Positions 21,280 through 33,289 are shown, counted from the first letter of the stretch. The stretch is DNA of 64,000 nt from Pomphorhynchus laevis (GCA_012934845.2 WNNJ02002651.1:1-64000), one strand, 5' to 3'. Made by a program: numbers and translations. Notes: a model not told the origin generated them from the letters alone.

Positions 21280-23675
21280 TAGTGTTTGCTAATGTGCGTA
21301 GCTTGTTAAATAAGATAGATGAAGTTCGACTTATTGTATCGTCTCGTAATCCTCATATTTTAGGGTTTTCAGAATCGTGGCTTTCTAACGACATCGCTGA
21401 TGCAGAAATTCAAATCGAAGGATATCGTATCTATCGTTTCGACAGGAAAACTAGAAGGGGTGGTGGTGTAATTCTGTAAGTATCTAATTTATTGCAGTCA
21501 CGCTTTGTAGCCAGTTTTAATGACCAAAACCACACATCTGAAGCAATATGGATATATGTTCGATTCAGATCAATCTCTATAACAATTAGTCTTATATATC
21601 GATCTCCTATATCAGATGCCAGTTCTCTCGTCAGAGCTAAAAATACGAGTTGTTAACAAAGATTGTGTTGTGATGGGGGACTTTAACTTACCTTTGCTGA
21701 TTGGGTTACTAATACTTAATCGCAGTCTTGCCTCTTCGACAAAAATCTGTTTGATTCTGTTGTTAATTTAGGTCTGTACCAGATGATTGATTTCCCTACG
21801 CGCTTTTCGAAATCTTGCTCTTATTTGCTAGACATAGTTTTGTCATCATCAGCTTATATAGTTAACAAAAAAATCTGCATCCCACCAATAGGAAATAGTG
21901 ACTACTCGACAATAATTTTAAAGTTAGATCTATGTTCTTATGAGATATCACATGTTCATCGCAGAGTCAATGCCTTTAAAGCTAATTTCCCCTCTATTTG
22001 TAATTATCTTAGTGAGGTTATTTGGCCTGATCCAGAAATATATGGTGTTAATTATTCTTGGTCTTATCTAGTAAAAACACTTGGCCCCTGCTTGAAATAA
22101 ACGCTCCTAAAATAAAAATTAAAAATCGTTTAGTTCCACCATGGTTCTCATGTAGTTACGTTACTCTCATATCTAAACGTTCTTTGGGTAGGAATCGATT
22201 TCGTTGTACAGGGCTTGATTTCAATCGTTACAAAAGCATACGTAGTCAATGCACATCACTAAAGCGAACCTTGCGTCTTTGATATGAGGAATCAATGATT
22301 GATCGCGCAGTGCATAACCCCAAACTAGTTTATGCACATATAAATAGGAACCGAAAACTTAGATTATCGATTCCTCCAATGTATGATGAGGTCAATAATT
22401 TAATTTTTGATGACTCTGGACGTGCAAATATTCTTGCATCGTTTATTGCAGAGCAATTTGTTGAGTGTAACGATCCTCCTCGTCAGGTTAAATCCAGTAG
22501 CGATATTACTATACCGTTTTCCATATACGACGTCCCTAGTGCACTTTCTAAGTTGCCCATTCATACCAGCCCTGGTCCAGATAATTTGCCATCTGTTTTG
22601 CTTCGTAATACTGCGAATTTGATCGCGAAACCGCTCTATGACATATTTTCTTACTCAATTCGCTACAGTATGCTACCTTTAGAATGAAAAACATCTATTA
22701 TTCGACCTATTCATAAATCTGATGATAGTTATGCGTGTGCCAATTACCGTCTTATTTCACTAACCTCTATTCCATTAAAAATTCTAAAACGATTTATACT
22801 TGGTGAGCTGATAAGATGGGATTGTTATCGTGATATTGTCTCAGATAGACAACATGGCTTTCGGTGTGGTCGTTCGACAACGTCTAATATCTTATTGAGT
22901 CATCATCATTGGTTAAGTAATATCGATCAAGGGTACCCAACTGACGCATTATTCATCGATTTTCGACGTGCTTTTGATACTGTAAACCATAATATACTAT
23001 TGTCCAAGCTGATTAATTATGGATTTGATCCAGTGCTTACAAACTGGATTTGTAGTTATTTAAGAAACCGTACTTTTCGTGTTCGAGTAGGAAATTCACA
23101 ATCTTGCTCATGTAAGTCTTCTTCAGGTGTACCACAGGGATCTGTATTAGGGCCTTTCTTATTTAACATATTTATAAATGATATAGTATCTTGTTTTTCG
23201 TCTGATTGTGTTCTGTATGCTGACGACTTAAAGGTTTGTCGTTGTATAGAATCATCCAAAGACGTTGAATTATTGCAATTCGAGTTGAATATGATGCTTA
23301 GATGGTGTAGAAATAACAAATTGGATGTTAATTATGAGAAGTGTGCGCACATGACAATCGGTAAGGCATTCAGTTCCTCATATTCCTTAGGGCAAAGAGA
23401 AGTAAGCACAGTTAGTACGTATAAAGATTTGGGTATTATAACTAGTGGTTCTATGTTTTGAAGAGCACTCTCGATGTATTTCAGCAAAATGTTTTCGGCT
23501 TTTCTGGTGTATTTGCCGCTCGTTATCGATACTTATCCTTCCAATTTTTAGGACAGTATTCTCCGCATGTTTGCTACCGATCATTGAATACTGCCTTTCA
23601 GCTGCCGCATTAATTTTTGTTAGAGATACCTTGACCATCGAAAGAGTGATACGAGTATTTTCCAAGCATGTATTA
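21246..23675 (+). pseudogene. LINE-G ORF2 N-terminal and RT part
   Basis: Endonuclease start: VFANVRSLLNKIDE, SESWLSNDIADAE, TRRGGGVIL, then TAA at 21477-21479 in place of the expected Tyr. Later pieces: YRSPIS, GDFNL, SCSYLLDIVLS, GNSDYS. RT pieces: TSPGPDNLPSVLL (about 22565), SDRQHGFRCGRSTTSN, FIDFRRAFDTVNH, SGVPQGSVLGPFLFNIF and LYADDLKVCR. The thumb reaches FSKHV at 23675, where LINE-F1 begins. At least six breaks are present. Confidence 0.82.
23665..23675 (+). repeat. Target-site duplication, left copy (LINE-F1)
   Basis: agcatgtatta here is identical to 27511-27521. The two copies bracket LINE-F1. Confidence 0.9.
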
Positions 23676-26600
23676 TATAAAATAAATAAAGACTTTCTTA
23701 ACTACACAAAAAAAGAGAAAAAGAAACATGCAATAAACCAGATCAGACACAACAATAGAAAGTCAGTAGCTCTTCAGTCTTCTAACTCTTTTCTTCTTCT
23801 ATGGCCTCAGGTCCAGGGGGATCTGATCCCCCAACCGATCCAACACGCCGCCTTCCGACTGAACCACCCGGGGTCTTTCACCCCCCGAAGAATCCAATCG
23901 GCGCGGACTATGCTTGGTAAACGAGAGACGAGGAGCTTAAGAAACCTTAGCCTTTGCTCTGTGGGACGTCCTCTTGAGAAGAAGACAAGTCACGAGATAG
24001 CCCAGGTACCCCAAAGGCGCACCTGGGTTTTCCCTTTCAATGACAGATGCTGAGTCCGTTTCAGAGCCCACCTAGCTTTCTTCAGGATACGTTTAAGTCT
24101 ATCCAGGTCAGCTTTCGCCGACCAGTTCACCGTAACGGTGAACCCCAGGTATTTTACTCGACTTGTGAAGGTGGGGAGTGGTTCAGAGACAAATATGGAA
24201 GAGAGTGCAGAGAGTGCTAATCTCTTAAGTTTTTTCTTTGTTGCAGTGGTGCCATGAAAGACAACCGCCTGCGATTTGGCGGAGTTTAAAATAAGATTGG
24301 ATATGGGTAAAACGTCTTTTAATCTTAAAAAGAAGCGGCTGATGTCAGAAACTACGTCTTTGCACCTGTGTCCAGAGAACAGTGCTGTGGTGTCATCAGC
24401 ATACACCACAAGACGTTGTTCGCGTTTAAATATTTTAAATAGATTAATGGAGGCAGCAAGATATAAGATAGGAGAAAGAGGTGAACCTTGAGGCACACCC
24501 GTAATAGGGTAGAACTGACGCGCATCAGGGTCGTCTTCATAATAAAACCGCTTGGTGTACAGCAGGATCTCCACCCTGTTCACAATTCTCGCAGGCAACC
24601 CGAGGGATCGTATAGAAGAGATCACAAAAGGAATGGAGATACGGTCAAATGCAGCAGAAAAATCAAGGAAAATAGCCACGACTAGGCGATGGCTATTCTC
24701 CCGAAAAAAAGTTCAACCTCACCTACTGCTGAATGGACCGAGCGACCTTTGACGAACCCATGAAAACCTGGAGGGATCAAATTACGCCTACTTAAATGGT
24801 CGCGGATTTTACGCGCAAGCGCTTTTTTTGTAAATAGACACGAGGGAATTTTGAATCGAAATGGGACGCAGGTCTTTAGGACATGAGCAGGATTTTTTCT
24901 TAGGAAGAAAAACACGCTTACTTATATTGATGCCTGCTACATCGGATGGAGAGGCTAAAAGCATTGTGACGGCCACCTCTCTTCTCTGATCAGCTGTCAA
25001 AAGCTGACAGACCCGAGAAGAAAGTGGAACGACGGATTTGGAGGTGCCCGGGAGTGGACCCCAGAAATTAAGAATATCCGTAACAGATATATCCCTACTC
25101 CTGAAATTACACCAAGGCGGGATTGGTTGAGGTGATTGAGTGGCTCTATAGTTGTGTAGGGCTAGTGACTCCTCCAAAACTTTTTCAAGGCCTACATTCC
25201 CTATCCAACCCAATGATCTATCCTTCCAGCAAACAAACTTCTCCCTCTTGAAAATCTTCCAAAAAGAAGACTGAGAAGGATTAAGGCGAGCAATACTCGT
25301 CCTATCCTTACTCAGCTGGAACCTGTATCTAGTGCTCCAGTATTCATTCAAGAGAGCCTGTTTGGCGGAAGCAGAGAGATAAGGGAGGTTCAGTAATTTT
25401 GCTAGGACCCTGAATTTCGTCAGAGTGGGATTGTATATACGACCTTTATAGGTAGTCGATAGAATCGCGGTAGCTTGCGAAAAGAGGTAGGTATTAAATT
25501 CGGTCAGACTCTGATTTCCTATTCGAGGAAAGAGTCGGATAGCCGCCTGGAAGAAGGCTACTCTGATCGGATCAAAGTGAAACCTCCTTCGAAGCAATGT
25601 ATCTTCCTCAATTCTACAACGAATTAGGTCATGAGAGGTGGACAATTGTTGGCGCTACTGCTCCGTACAGAGAGGTTTAAGCAACCACCTTGAGTGAAGC
25701 AGTAAAATGTCGAGAATTGAATTTGTTGATGTGCAATGAAAGGTGGGGGACGGTGGTTTGTGAATAAGATAACCGTTCCTAGCTCTGCGAAGTGATGCGT
25801 TGATCCAACGACCAGTTCTGTCGTTGAAGTCTCCAAGTATCATGTCATAGCCGCTATCAATAATACCATCCAGGAGGTCGCGGTTCTTGTGAATCTCCCC
25901 TGGCCGGATGTAGACATTGGCTAGACTGAGGCGTTTACCGTTCTTACAGAGTGAAATAACTAAACAAGACAGGGCTGGACAAGAATAGTTTAGTAGGAGG
26001 GAAGACCTTAAGGAGCATTTAACTAGGGTTAAAAGACCTTGAGATGAAGAGGAGTGAGGCGGGGTTATGTACGGAGTATAGTGGGAACAGATATGCTTTG
26101 GGATAAATCGAGTAATGTCCTGGGGAAGACGGATAGACCGCGTCTCCTGAAGGACTATAACATCTGCATCTCTACCGGATAAAAGTCTAAGGGCAGAAGC
26201 ACCTCCCGAGTTCCACTGAAGGACATTCAGTGAAAAAGGCTCACGAGTACTCTGCATTGTGATGGATTAGTTGAAAGGGGATTGCCTACCTAGACAGAGC
26301 TAGGTGCAGGAAGGTTACCCTTCTTGCCACTAGCCCCATCTGGGGTCGGTACTTGCCCCTGGGCAGCATCTTCATTTCCCCTATGCTGTTTGCCACTCAG
26401 CATTTTACCGATCTTGAGTGGGGGGACAGTATGGGCCGAAGCCCCCTCTTCTTTGATTCCGGTAATACTTTAGAAGCCGGTACGGAGGGATTGGGCCCTA
26501 CCGAACCCAGGGTCATCAGGATTAGATTCTGTAGCTTTCTATATGAAACTTCATTTTTCACGTCGATGAGTTTTATAATGTCCGCATCATCCATCCGATG

Positions 26601-27510
26601 AGAGGATGCTTGTGAAAAGGAGGCAGGAGTCTTAGATGGCTTCTGAAAACGATTCCTATAATCTTTGAAAATTCCACATTTCCTGCCCCAGGCAGGATGG
26701 CACCCCCCGCAGTTAGAACAGGGCGGGGCGGCTACACAACGTATGTCGGACAGTAAGGCGGGGCAATTAGCGGAACCGCATACCCCACAGGTAGGTGTCC
26801 CACTGCAGCTGGAGGACCAATGCCCCCATTTGTGACACCGACTGCAGTGGGGGAAAGTGAATTCATCACTTTCAATTAACTGAAACCTGAGATTGAGACC
26901 CATAAACGGGTTGTAATTTGACTTGTCAAGTGTTTCTGCCCTATCTATAGGTGCGGAGCAAAATCCGACGGGGATAGGTACCCCGTCCTTTCCTTTCAAT
27001 AGTCTAAAATTACTGACCTTAAAAGATGCGCAGAGATTTTCGAGGTCTCCATCGTCAACCCAACAGGGGAGGTTCGTTACTTTCAAGGTAGATAGGATAG
27101 GTTTCTCAGTAAGTTCACCAAAATTAGACAAATTCGATCTGAAAAACCCAGTATACTCCTTTGATATGTCCGCCGTTGCAAAGGAGATTTTGATTTCGGA
27201 ATGAAGAAACTTCGCGTTATTGAATATTATCCTCAAGGGATAATTTGCACAAAAATTCTTTAGAAATTTTTCGAATAGATTATGTCGTTGTAACGGAAGT
27301 TTAGGCTTAATAATTATAAGATTCTTTTGTTTTGGTATGGGTGGAAGCATCTCCCCATTACCAGAAAAAGTAGAAACGTTACTGACCTTCGTGTTGTGTT
27401 GAATTCCATCTAGAAAAGCTTGTTCTAGTCCTTCTTTAACAGGAATTCCGACAAAATTCGTTGAATTGCACTGAATAGAGTTCTTTTGAAGGTCCGCACT
27501 TACTTTTTTG
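23676..27510 (-). mobile_element. LINE-F1, inserted in LINE-G
   Basis: A 3.8-kb minus-strand LINE between 11-bp direct repeats. It has a CCHC-bearing ORF1 (27515-26397), a spacer of about 140 nt, ORF2 with APE endonuclease and RT, and a 3'UTR ending in a TTTA-rich tail at about 23676-23700. ORF2 has one in-frame stop between endonuclease and RT, frameshifts near 24820 and 24695, and a stop at 23990. The 5'UTR is absent, so the copy is slightly 5'-truncated. LINE-G is contiguous when this segment is removed. Confidence 0.92.
23990..26257 (-). pseudogene. LINE-F1 ORF2 (endonuclease + RT), broken
   Basis: Starts at the ATG at 26257: LNVLQWNSGGA, VLQETRSI, NVYIRPGE, MILGDFNDRTGRWIN, SILDILL. The TAG at 25657-25655 sits where relative F2 has TGG. 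The RT follows: MLLASPSDVAGIN, PKDLRPISIQNS, ALARKIRDHL, GFVKGRSVHSAV, FLDFSAAFDRIS, GVPQGSPLSPILYL and VVYADDTTALF. Frameshifts lie near 24820 and in a T run near 24700. The GFxxGRSxxxA / SPLSPILY / YADDT pattern resembles the I/R1 group; the clade is inference. After TGA at 23990 the frame still resembles F2 down to about 23820. Confidence 0.85.
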
Positions 27511-27515
27511 AGCAT
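26397..27515 (-). CDS. LINE-F1 ORF1, zinc-knuckle protein, 372 aa
   Basis: The open frame begins with the ATG at 27515-27513, which lies inside the target-site duplication, so the first residues are supplied by the flank. The central part resembles the RNA-binding region of I/Jockey ORF1 proteins (KVTNLPCWVDDGDLE, GVPIPVGFCSAP). Three Cys/His knuckles follow: CSRCHKWGHWSSSC, CGVCGSANC and CSNCGGCHPAWGRKC. The C-terminus is basic. It probably coats LINE RNA. Confidence 0.85.
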   Translation of the reverse strand: MLKKVSADLQKNSIQCNSTNFVGIPVKEGLEQAFLDGIQHNTKVSNVSTFSGNGEMLPPIPKQKNLIIIKPKLPLQRHNLFEKFLKNFCANYPLRIIFNNAKFLHSEIKISFATADISKEYTGFFRSNLSNFGELTEKPILSTLKVTNLPCWVDDGDLENLCASFKVSNFRLLKGKDGVPIPVGFCSAPIDRAETLDKSNYNPFMGLNLRFQLIESDEFTFPHCSRCHKWGHWSSSCSGTPTCGVCGSANCPALLSDIRCVAAPPCSNCGGCHPAWGRKCGIFKDYRNRFQKPSKTPASFSQASSHRMDDADIIKLIDVKNEVSYRKLQNLILMTLGSVGPNPSVPASKVLPESKKRGLRPILSPHSRSVKC

Positions 27516-27521
27516 GTATTA
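27511..27521 (+). repeat. Target-site duplication, right copy (LINE-F1)
   Basis: Identical 11 bp to 23665-23675. On the minus strand it contains the ATG used by LINE-F1 ORF1. Confidence 0.9.
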
Positions 27522-28020
27522 GGTTTCCATGGTTTGTATAATAAGCGCCGTCTTGAGATATTAGGAATGAACACCCTTGAATCACGTAGATCATTCATTG
27601 ACCTCGTTTATTTGCATCGCTTAGTTATGCTTGGCAATGGGGGTGATTTTTTAAAGTAACTAACTTCAATAAACACTCACAATCGCACAAGAAGCAATCG
27701 CACAAGAAGCAATAAACACTCACAATCTCAATTTAGCATAAAGCTAAATTGAGAAAGCAGCAAGTATGCAAATCGGTGGTTATAAAGTCATTTTCGCATC
27801 GCGCGATCAATGCTTGGAATAAATTGGGCAGCTCAATAGTTACTACGCAGTCGACTAAAGAATTTCGTCAGAAATTAAAACAACATTTATCTTGCGGCTA
27901 ATTTTTATTTTATTTTTGTTTTTTTTATTTCTATATTACCCACATGTCCAACATTAAGAGCTGTACTGAGCTCCTCTGTTGTGTTCTATAATAATGTTTT
28001 TAATCTCAAACTTTTTTATA
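27522..28020 (+). mobile_element. LINE-G, 3' segment (ORF2 C-terminus and 3'UTR)
   Basis: Continues the ORF2 thumb directly: GFHGLYNKRRLEILGM, LESRRSFIDLVYLHR; then, after a short disturbed stretch with small repeats (27655-27760), FRIARSINAWNKLGSS and EFRQKLKQHLSCG to a stop at about 27900. This is the usual CR1-like C-terminus. A T-rich 3'UTR follows. Confidence 0.83.
27664..27754. repeat. Nested short repeats and 12-bp hairpin
   Basis: aataaacactcacaat occurs twice, flanking two copies of cgcacaagaagcaat, next to a perfect inverted repeat: tctcaatttagc (27726-27737) and gctaaattgaga (27743-27754) with a 5-nt loop. It interrupts the C-terminal coding part of LINE-G. Confidence 0.75.
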
Positions 28021-28229
28021 ATAATTACATAATATAATACAGTAAAAGGTTCCCGCATATGGGCCATTATAAAAAGAAAATTGTAACTTTAAATAACAAA
28101 ATTAAAAATTTCCACGAGCAAGCGCGCAACGCTGACTACGATTGACTTCCAATGGAGTATGGGCGCGGGGTGCCGGTGTCCCTGAGGCACATGGAAATTG
28201 CCCTAGCCAGCACGAAGCTGATCCTCCGT
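28021..28229. other. Unassigned A/T-rich spacer
   Basis: No gene or family is recognised. It lies between the LINE-G 3'UTR and the YIDD reverse-transcriptase relic, with a G/C-rich patch at about 28150-28200. Confidence 0.4.
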
Positions 28230-28597
28230 TCTATAATAATAAATATATGTTTCGATACATTGATGATATATGTGTATTTTATTCTAATAATTTTTATTCA
28301 ATTAGTGAGCACATTTATCCATAAAGCCTTATTCTTAACAAAACCAATATTAATGATAAAGAAGGTGTATATCTAGATATGAACATTAAATTAACATTAA
28401 CTAAAACTAATATTAATTTATATCGTAAAGATGACATATTTAAATTTACAAGAAACATATTTTTGCATGAGCATTCATGCATACCATATAATATAAAATA
28501 TAATACATTAAATAATGAAATTTTAAGAATTGCAACAATATGTAACGATATTGACTTTCTTCGAATGCAATTAAATAATTTAATAGATACATATTAA
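28230..28597 (+). pseudogene. Relic of a YIDD-type reverse transcriptase
   Basis: The stretch encodes FRYIDDICVF, a YP...L...KTN-like segment, YLDMNIKL, then LYRKDDIFKF and SCIPYNIKYN. The order RYIDD - YP - YLD - KxDxFxF - SxIP recalls a widespread invertebrate reverse-transcriptase family, perhaps related to Penelope-like elements. It is short, clearly a fossil, and its clade is uncertain. Element ends are not visible. Confidence 0.5.
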
Positions 28598-28950
28598 TAT
28601 ATAAAAAAGTTTAAAATCTGAAGAAGTTTGAAAAAGTTTAAAAACGTTTTAAATCTGAAGTGAATACAAAGAACGATTATAGAAGAACGATTATCAAGAA
28701 AAAGTTGTGTTCAAAATAATTTCTAAACAACTTATCACACAACTTCCTCGGTTATAAATAAAACTTTCTTGGTTATAAATAAACTACGTACATTGTTTAC
28801 AAGCTCAAATATACAACTTCGGTTCGAAGAAGTTTACTTTTACCAGGCATAACAGTTTATCTTTCAAAACAGTTTTTTTCAAAATATTCACAAATTGGAT
28901 AACAATTGAATTGTTTACAAAACAGCTTGCCAGCGGAACAAAACACATAA

Positions 28951-30242
28951 TGACACGAAAAACATCGAAGCTTAAAGCTAGAAGTCCAATGTAAACACCG
29001 TATCTCTAAACGCAAGCATAATTGATGAGTGTACATTTGTCCAAGTCCAGTGTTCGAACGATTTGTGTGACACCTGGACCACTATTTGTATGATCAAGTT
29101 AAAAAAGAATTCCGATGATGCTTATTTATGTGGCTTTTGTGCTGTGAAGGAGCTTAATGTTTTGAGCAGACGTTTGGTCGAATTTGAAGAAGCACATATT
29201 CTCTCAGTCGAACCGTTCTCATGGGCGATAAAATATCATCTTTCGAACAGAAATGTTATCGGCAAAGAATCCCGATATTGCTTTACATATTTACAACCGA
29301 ACTCGAACAACTGGCGCTCATGTCGGCAGCGATGGACCTGTAACATCCCGTATTTGGAAGTGGGGATATTTGCGTTCTTCCTATTCAACTCTAAATTCAG
29401 TGTCAGGACCGTATGACGAAGTCTCGAAATATATTCTGTCTGATGAAGCGATTTCGCAAAGTGATACACCGATGATGTCGAATGCTCACAATGCGACATT
29501 TCGTACTATCTCAAACAATGATGGTCAGTGCGTTTCCTCTGGCAACGCACACGTCAACTTGATGTCACCATCAAGTTCTGTAGAGTCTCATGATTCACAG
29601 ACCCAGACAGACTTATCTAGCTTGCGGAATATTGTTAAAACGGATACTCAAATACCCAGCTTACGTGCATGTACAGATACACAATCTGCTGTGTCCTGTG
29701 ATGGTCTTGATAGGGTGATCTCAAATAAGCGTATATATAATAGAGGATGCTCAGTTATTCTAGCTAATGTGCCCGAGTCTATCTTCGAGAATGCGCAAGC
29801 ACGACTGAATGACGACATTCAGAGTTTGAGGTCTATTCTGGCACATGTACTTGGCTCCTGTGACATTGAGACAGTCCAAAAAGTTAAACTTGTCGCTCTT
29901 TTCCGCCTAGGTAAGCGTAATGCTTTAAATAATAAACCCCGACTACTCAAAGCTGTCTTCCATAACCAACTTCATGCTACCTTAATGTTGCGAAACTCGT
30001 TCCGTCTCAAAGGGTCTAATATTCGACTGCTGAAAGATCTTGAAGCATCAGAACGAAAAAAATTATCGAAGGTTAAAGAGGAACTAACATCTCGTGTTGC
30101 TAAAGGAGAAACAAATCTCTATGTGAAAAATTTTCAGATTGTGAAGCGGCGCACCCGGCAGAGTTGGAGCCCACTAGTCATGTCGCCTCGCGTGCATTCT
30201 GTAATAGAAACGGGCTCGTCTACTCTGCCTATCAGAGTCTAA
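28951..30242 (+). pseudogene. LINE-H ORF1
   Basis: The ATG at 28951 (MTRKTSKLKA) precedes a frameshift into TFVQVQCSNDLCDTWTTICM and DAYLCGFCAVKELN, the family Cys cluster. A second shift near 29200-29250 leads into a 329-codon open piece with a Ser/Thr-rich linker and the RRM/CTD: CSVILANVPE, LNDDIQSLRSILAHVL, LFRLGKRNA, KPRLLKAVF, RLLKDLEASERKKL, NFQIVKRRTRQSWSPL. The end overlaps the ORF2 start. Confidence 0.82.
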
Positions 30243-33146
30243 ATTGTTTAGCGTTCGGGTTATTAGGATGTGTAAGGGGTTATAGGAGTACTCCCAGAGG
30301 TATGTTGGAGCATTGTGAAATAATCCATTGTAATGTTTGCAGTCTTATATCGAAGATAGATGAACTGAGATATAGAGTTCAGTTAATTCGTCCTAAATTA
30401 CTTGATATCACAGAATCATGGCTATATGGTGATATTGTCGATAATGAAATCTCCATCCCTGGTTGTCTGGTTTTCCGTAGTGATCGTGAAAGTGGAAGAG
30501 GTGGAGGTGTTATTCTATATGTGAGCAACGATGTGAAAGTAACTGTTCTTAGCACTTCTTCTTCTGATAAAGTCGAAAGTTTGTGGTGTCGGGTAAAATT
30601 CATGCATACCGCTCCGCTTGTTCTGGGGGTAGTATATCGTTCACCCTTGGCCGCCACAGATAGACTGATTGGGGAAGTAGAACTTTATTCTAAAGGTACC
30701 TCCAATGTTTTAATACTTGGTGACTTGAATATGCCTTCGGTTGATTGGAATTCGTATACGGCTTTTCCTACTTGTGACCATGCTTCCTATGACCTTCTGG
30801 ATTGTATTATCTATTGTGGTTTAACTCAGCATGTCCAAAATTGCACTCGTTTTGCTAGTGACAGTATATCTCTATTAGATGTATGTTAATCTTCGAACAG
30901 TGAAATTATTAACGCTATTTGTTATGATGCCCCGATCGGTATGTCTGATCATTGCGTAGAGATCGTTAGGTTAAGTTTTCAAGAAGAAACTCGAGGTCCG
31001 CGTGAAAATCAAGTGGTTAATGCTTTCAAAACCAACACAGATGCAATTCAGTCAATACTTTCAACAGCTTCCTGGCCAGATCCCGCTGTTGTTGGAGTAC
31101 ACGGCGCGTGGAATTACTTTCAGAGAACCTTAGAGTCGCTGCTTATTTTATTCTCTCCACTTAGAAGCAGGACACGTCGAAAAGATTCTCCCTGGTTCGA
31201 TTCTGAGTTACGTTCAACATTGAGGACTCGTAATTTGATCTTTAATGGCTACAAAGTTGGGGAATGTAGTTATGATGTTTTTAAACAGGCAAGAAATTTA
31301 TTCAATTCATTGAAGAGAAAGAAGCGGTGTGCATTTGATAATGCATTAGCTAACAAGTGTAAATACGATTTAAAGGTCCTTTTTCAGTACCTATCAAGTA
31401 GGGGAGCTATTGAGTCTTCGATTTGTCACTAATTCTATGACATTTCCGCGAATGACCTAGCTGAAGAGTTTGCGGCTTACTATTGCACTTCAGTAGAGCC
31501 CGCAAATGAACATAAAACGTTTTGTATGGAATCTAGTGTGCTGAACACTTACTCTGACACGTGTCTTGAGTTGGACCTTGTCAATTTGATAACGCCAGCT
31601 AAAGTCTATTCCGAATTACGCCGTCTAAAAGCAAATAATTCAAGAGGTTGTGACTTACTACCTTCTGTTTATCTGCACAGATTAGCAGGCACAATTTGCG
31701 TTCCTCTCTGTGCAATTTTTCGCCAGTCAATCTTAGAAAGATCTCTTCCTAATGTGTGGAAGCAGTCAATTGTTCTTCCCTACTTCAAGAAGGGAGATCG
31801 CTCTTCCATCGAGAATTATAGGCCGGTGAGCATTACCTGCATTTGCTGTAGAGTGTTGGAGAGGTTTGTGCATCGCTACATGGTTGAGTTTTTTCGTGTA
31901 GGAAAAATTTAGGTCCCTAATCAGCACGGATTTTGGGAGCGTTATTCAACTGTTTCAAATTTGCTTGATGCTCATCTTGATTGGACAGCGAATAAGGCAC
32001 ACTATACCGATACAGACATTATATTCTTCAACTTTTCAAAAGCTTTTGATAGAGTAAATGATGGTCTACGTCTTCAGAAACTTGTCAATACTGGACTCCC
32101 AAACATAATGGTTGATTGGATTAGAGAATTTATTCGTGATCGTTGCTTTCGAGTACTTGTCGATTGGTCATTGTCTGTGTCTAGAGAATGTCATATTGGA
32201 GTACCTCAAGGTTCAGTTTTGGGTCCGCTTTTATTCAGCATTTATGTTAACGATTTGCCTGGGTGCATTCGCTCTCGATCATGTTTGTATGCAGATGACT
32301 TAAAAATATGGCGGCCCATTCATTCATGTAAGGATGTTGATAATTTGCAAACTGACAGATAATGTGTAGTTGTGGGCGGCGTCTAACAAGCTTGTGATAA
32401 ATGTTTCGAAATGCAAACACATGCGTATTATTAGTAATGCTCGCAAGCAACTAACATCTGCTTCTTACAAATATAAGGGCTGTATTGTGGAAAGTGTCGA
32501 TAGTTTCAAAGATTTAGGAGTATGGGTTACCTCTAATTTATCAACTAAAAAGCACACTGATCAAGCTTGTGCCAACTCCAATAAAATGATAGGTATGATT
32601 CGACGCGCGTTTGTTCGCGTTAATCCGACTGATCTTCGGCCTCTGATTTTAGCACATGTATTGAGTAGACTTTTATATGCAGATCCGGTTGTATACCCAC
32701 GTACTGTGCATGAACATAAGAAATTAGAGAGGGTACTTCGCAGGGCAACAAAGCTAGCACCAACGTTGGCGTCGCTGCCTTATGAAGACAGACTGAGATC
32801 ATTAGGACTTGAGACCGTCACATGGACCCGTCGGTACATGGATATGTGCCTTGTTTGGCATTTATTCCAACGTCCTCATCACCCTCTTCGGAGGAGGGTT
32901 TAACTACGTGGTTCAAATGTTCTTCGCGGTCATTCTTTAACTATTCGAAGAAACATGGTACATAAATTGGGCGCGATGCAATTTGATAGAAGAATTGTTG
33001 AGCTTTGGAACAACCTTGATGCAGACACCGTTGGATGCAGTTCACTTAATACTTTTAAAAGAAGAATACGAATGGATCAAGCAATGTTTCGTGTTGCATT
33101 TCCTTATTTTAATAAACTAATTAATTTATTTACGAACTTATTGTGA
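30164..33146 (+). pseudogene. LINE-H ORF2 (endonuclease + RT), about 4 stops and 1 frameshift
   Basis: Endonuclease: HCNVCSLISKIDE, TESWLYGDIVDNE, GRGGGVILYVSN, VYRSPL, LGDLNMPSVDW. Stops fall at 30887-30889, at about 31430 and at about 31910, then 32900; a frameshift lies near 32360. RT: SRGCDLLPSVYLH, ENYRPVSITCICCRVLE, FFNFSKAFDRVND, GVPQGSVLGPLLFSIYVND and LYADDLKIWRP. The thumb and C-terminus include DLGVWVTSNLSTKKH, RSLGLETVTWTRR and IVELWNNLDADT. A good match to the CR1/Jockey-group architecture. Confidence 0.86.
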
Positions 33147-33289
33147 GCCAGCTATTTGAGCTAATGCTCGTATGTTGTTGAATGTATAATAATATACATA
33201 TTTATAGATACATATCGAAATTCCACACCAAGTTGCAATTGATGGTGAACAATCTAGTAAAGTTTCCATTCAGATATTATCTTAACGAA

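Larger units (their letters stand above)
20546..23675 (+). mobile_element. LINE-G, 5' segment
   Basis: CR1/Jockey-group LINE on the plus strand: ORF1 linker and RRM/CTD (20546-21279), then ORF2 from 21246. It stops at 23675 where LINE-F1 is inserted and resumes at 27522. The 5' end lies against LINE-P. Many nonsense and frameshift changes show that it is old. Confidence 0.82.
28650..33170 (+). mobile_element. LINE-H, near full length, inactivated
   Basis: CR1/Jockey-group LINE. The 5' region (28650-28950) contains two copies of cttggttataaataaa-like sequence (28741-28785). ORF1 is at 28951-30242, ORF2 at 30164-33146, then a short 3'UTR to about 33170. ORF2 has about four nonsense codons and one frameshift. 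It is related to LINE-E by protein sequence. Confidence 0.85.

Noticed and set aside
23810-23870. tRNA-like sequence on the minus strand (A-box-like TGGTTCAGTCGG, B-box-like GGATCAGATCC)
   Set aside because: The segment aligns with a decayed protein-coding C-terminus in LINE-F2 (ADPEGISRRV region), so the resemblance is explained by coding sequence, and no acceptor stem or anticodon arm is convincing.
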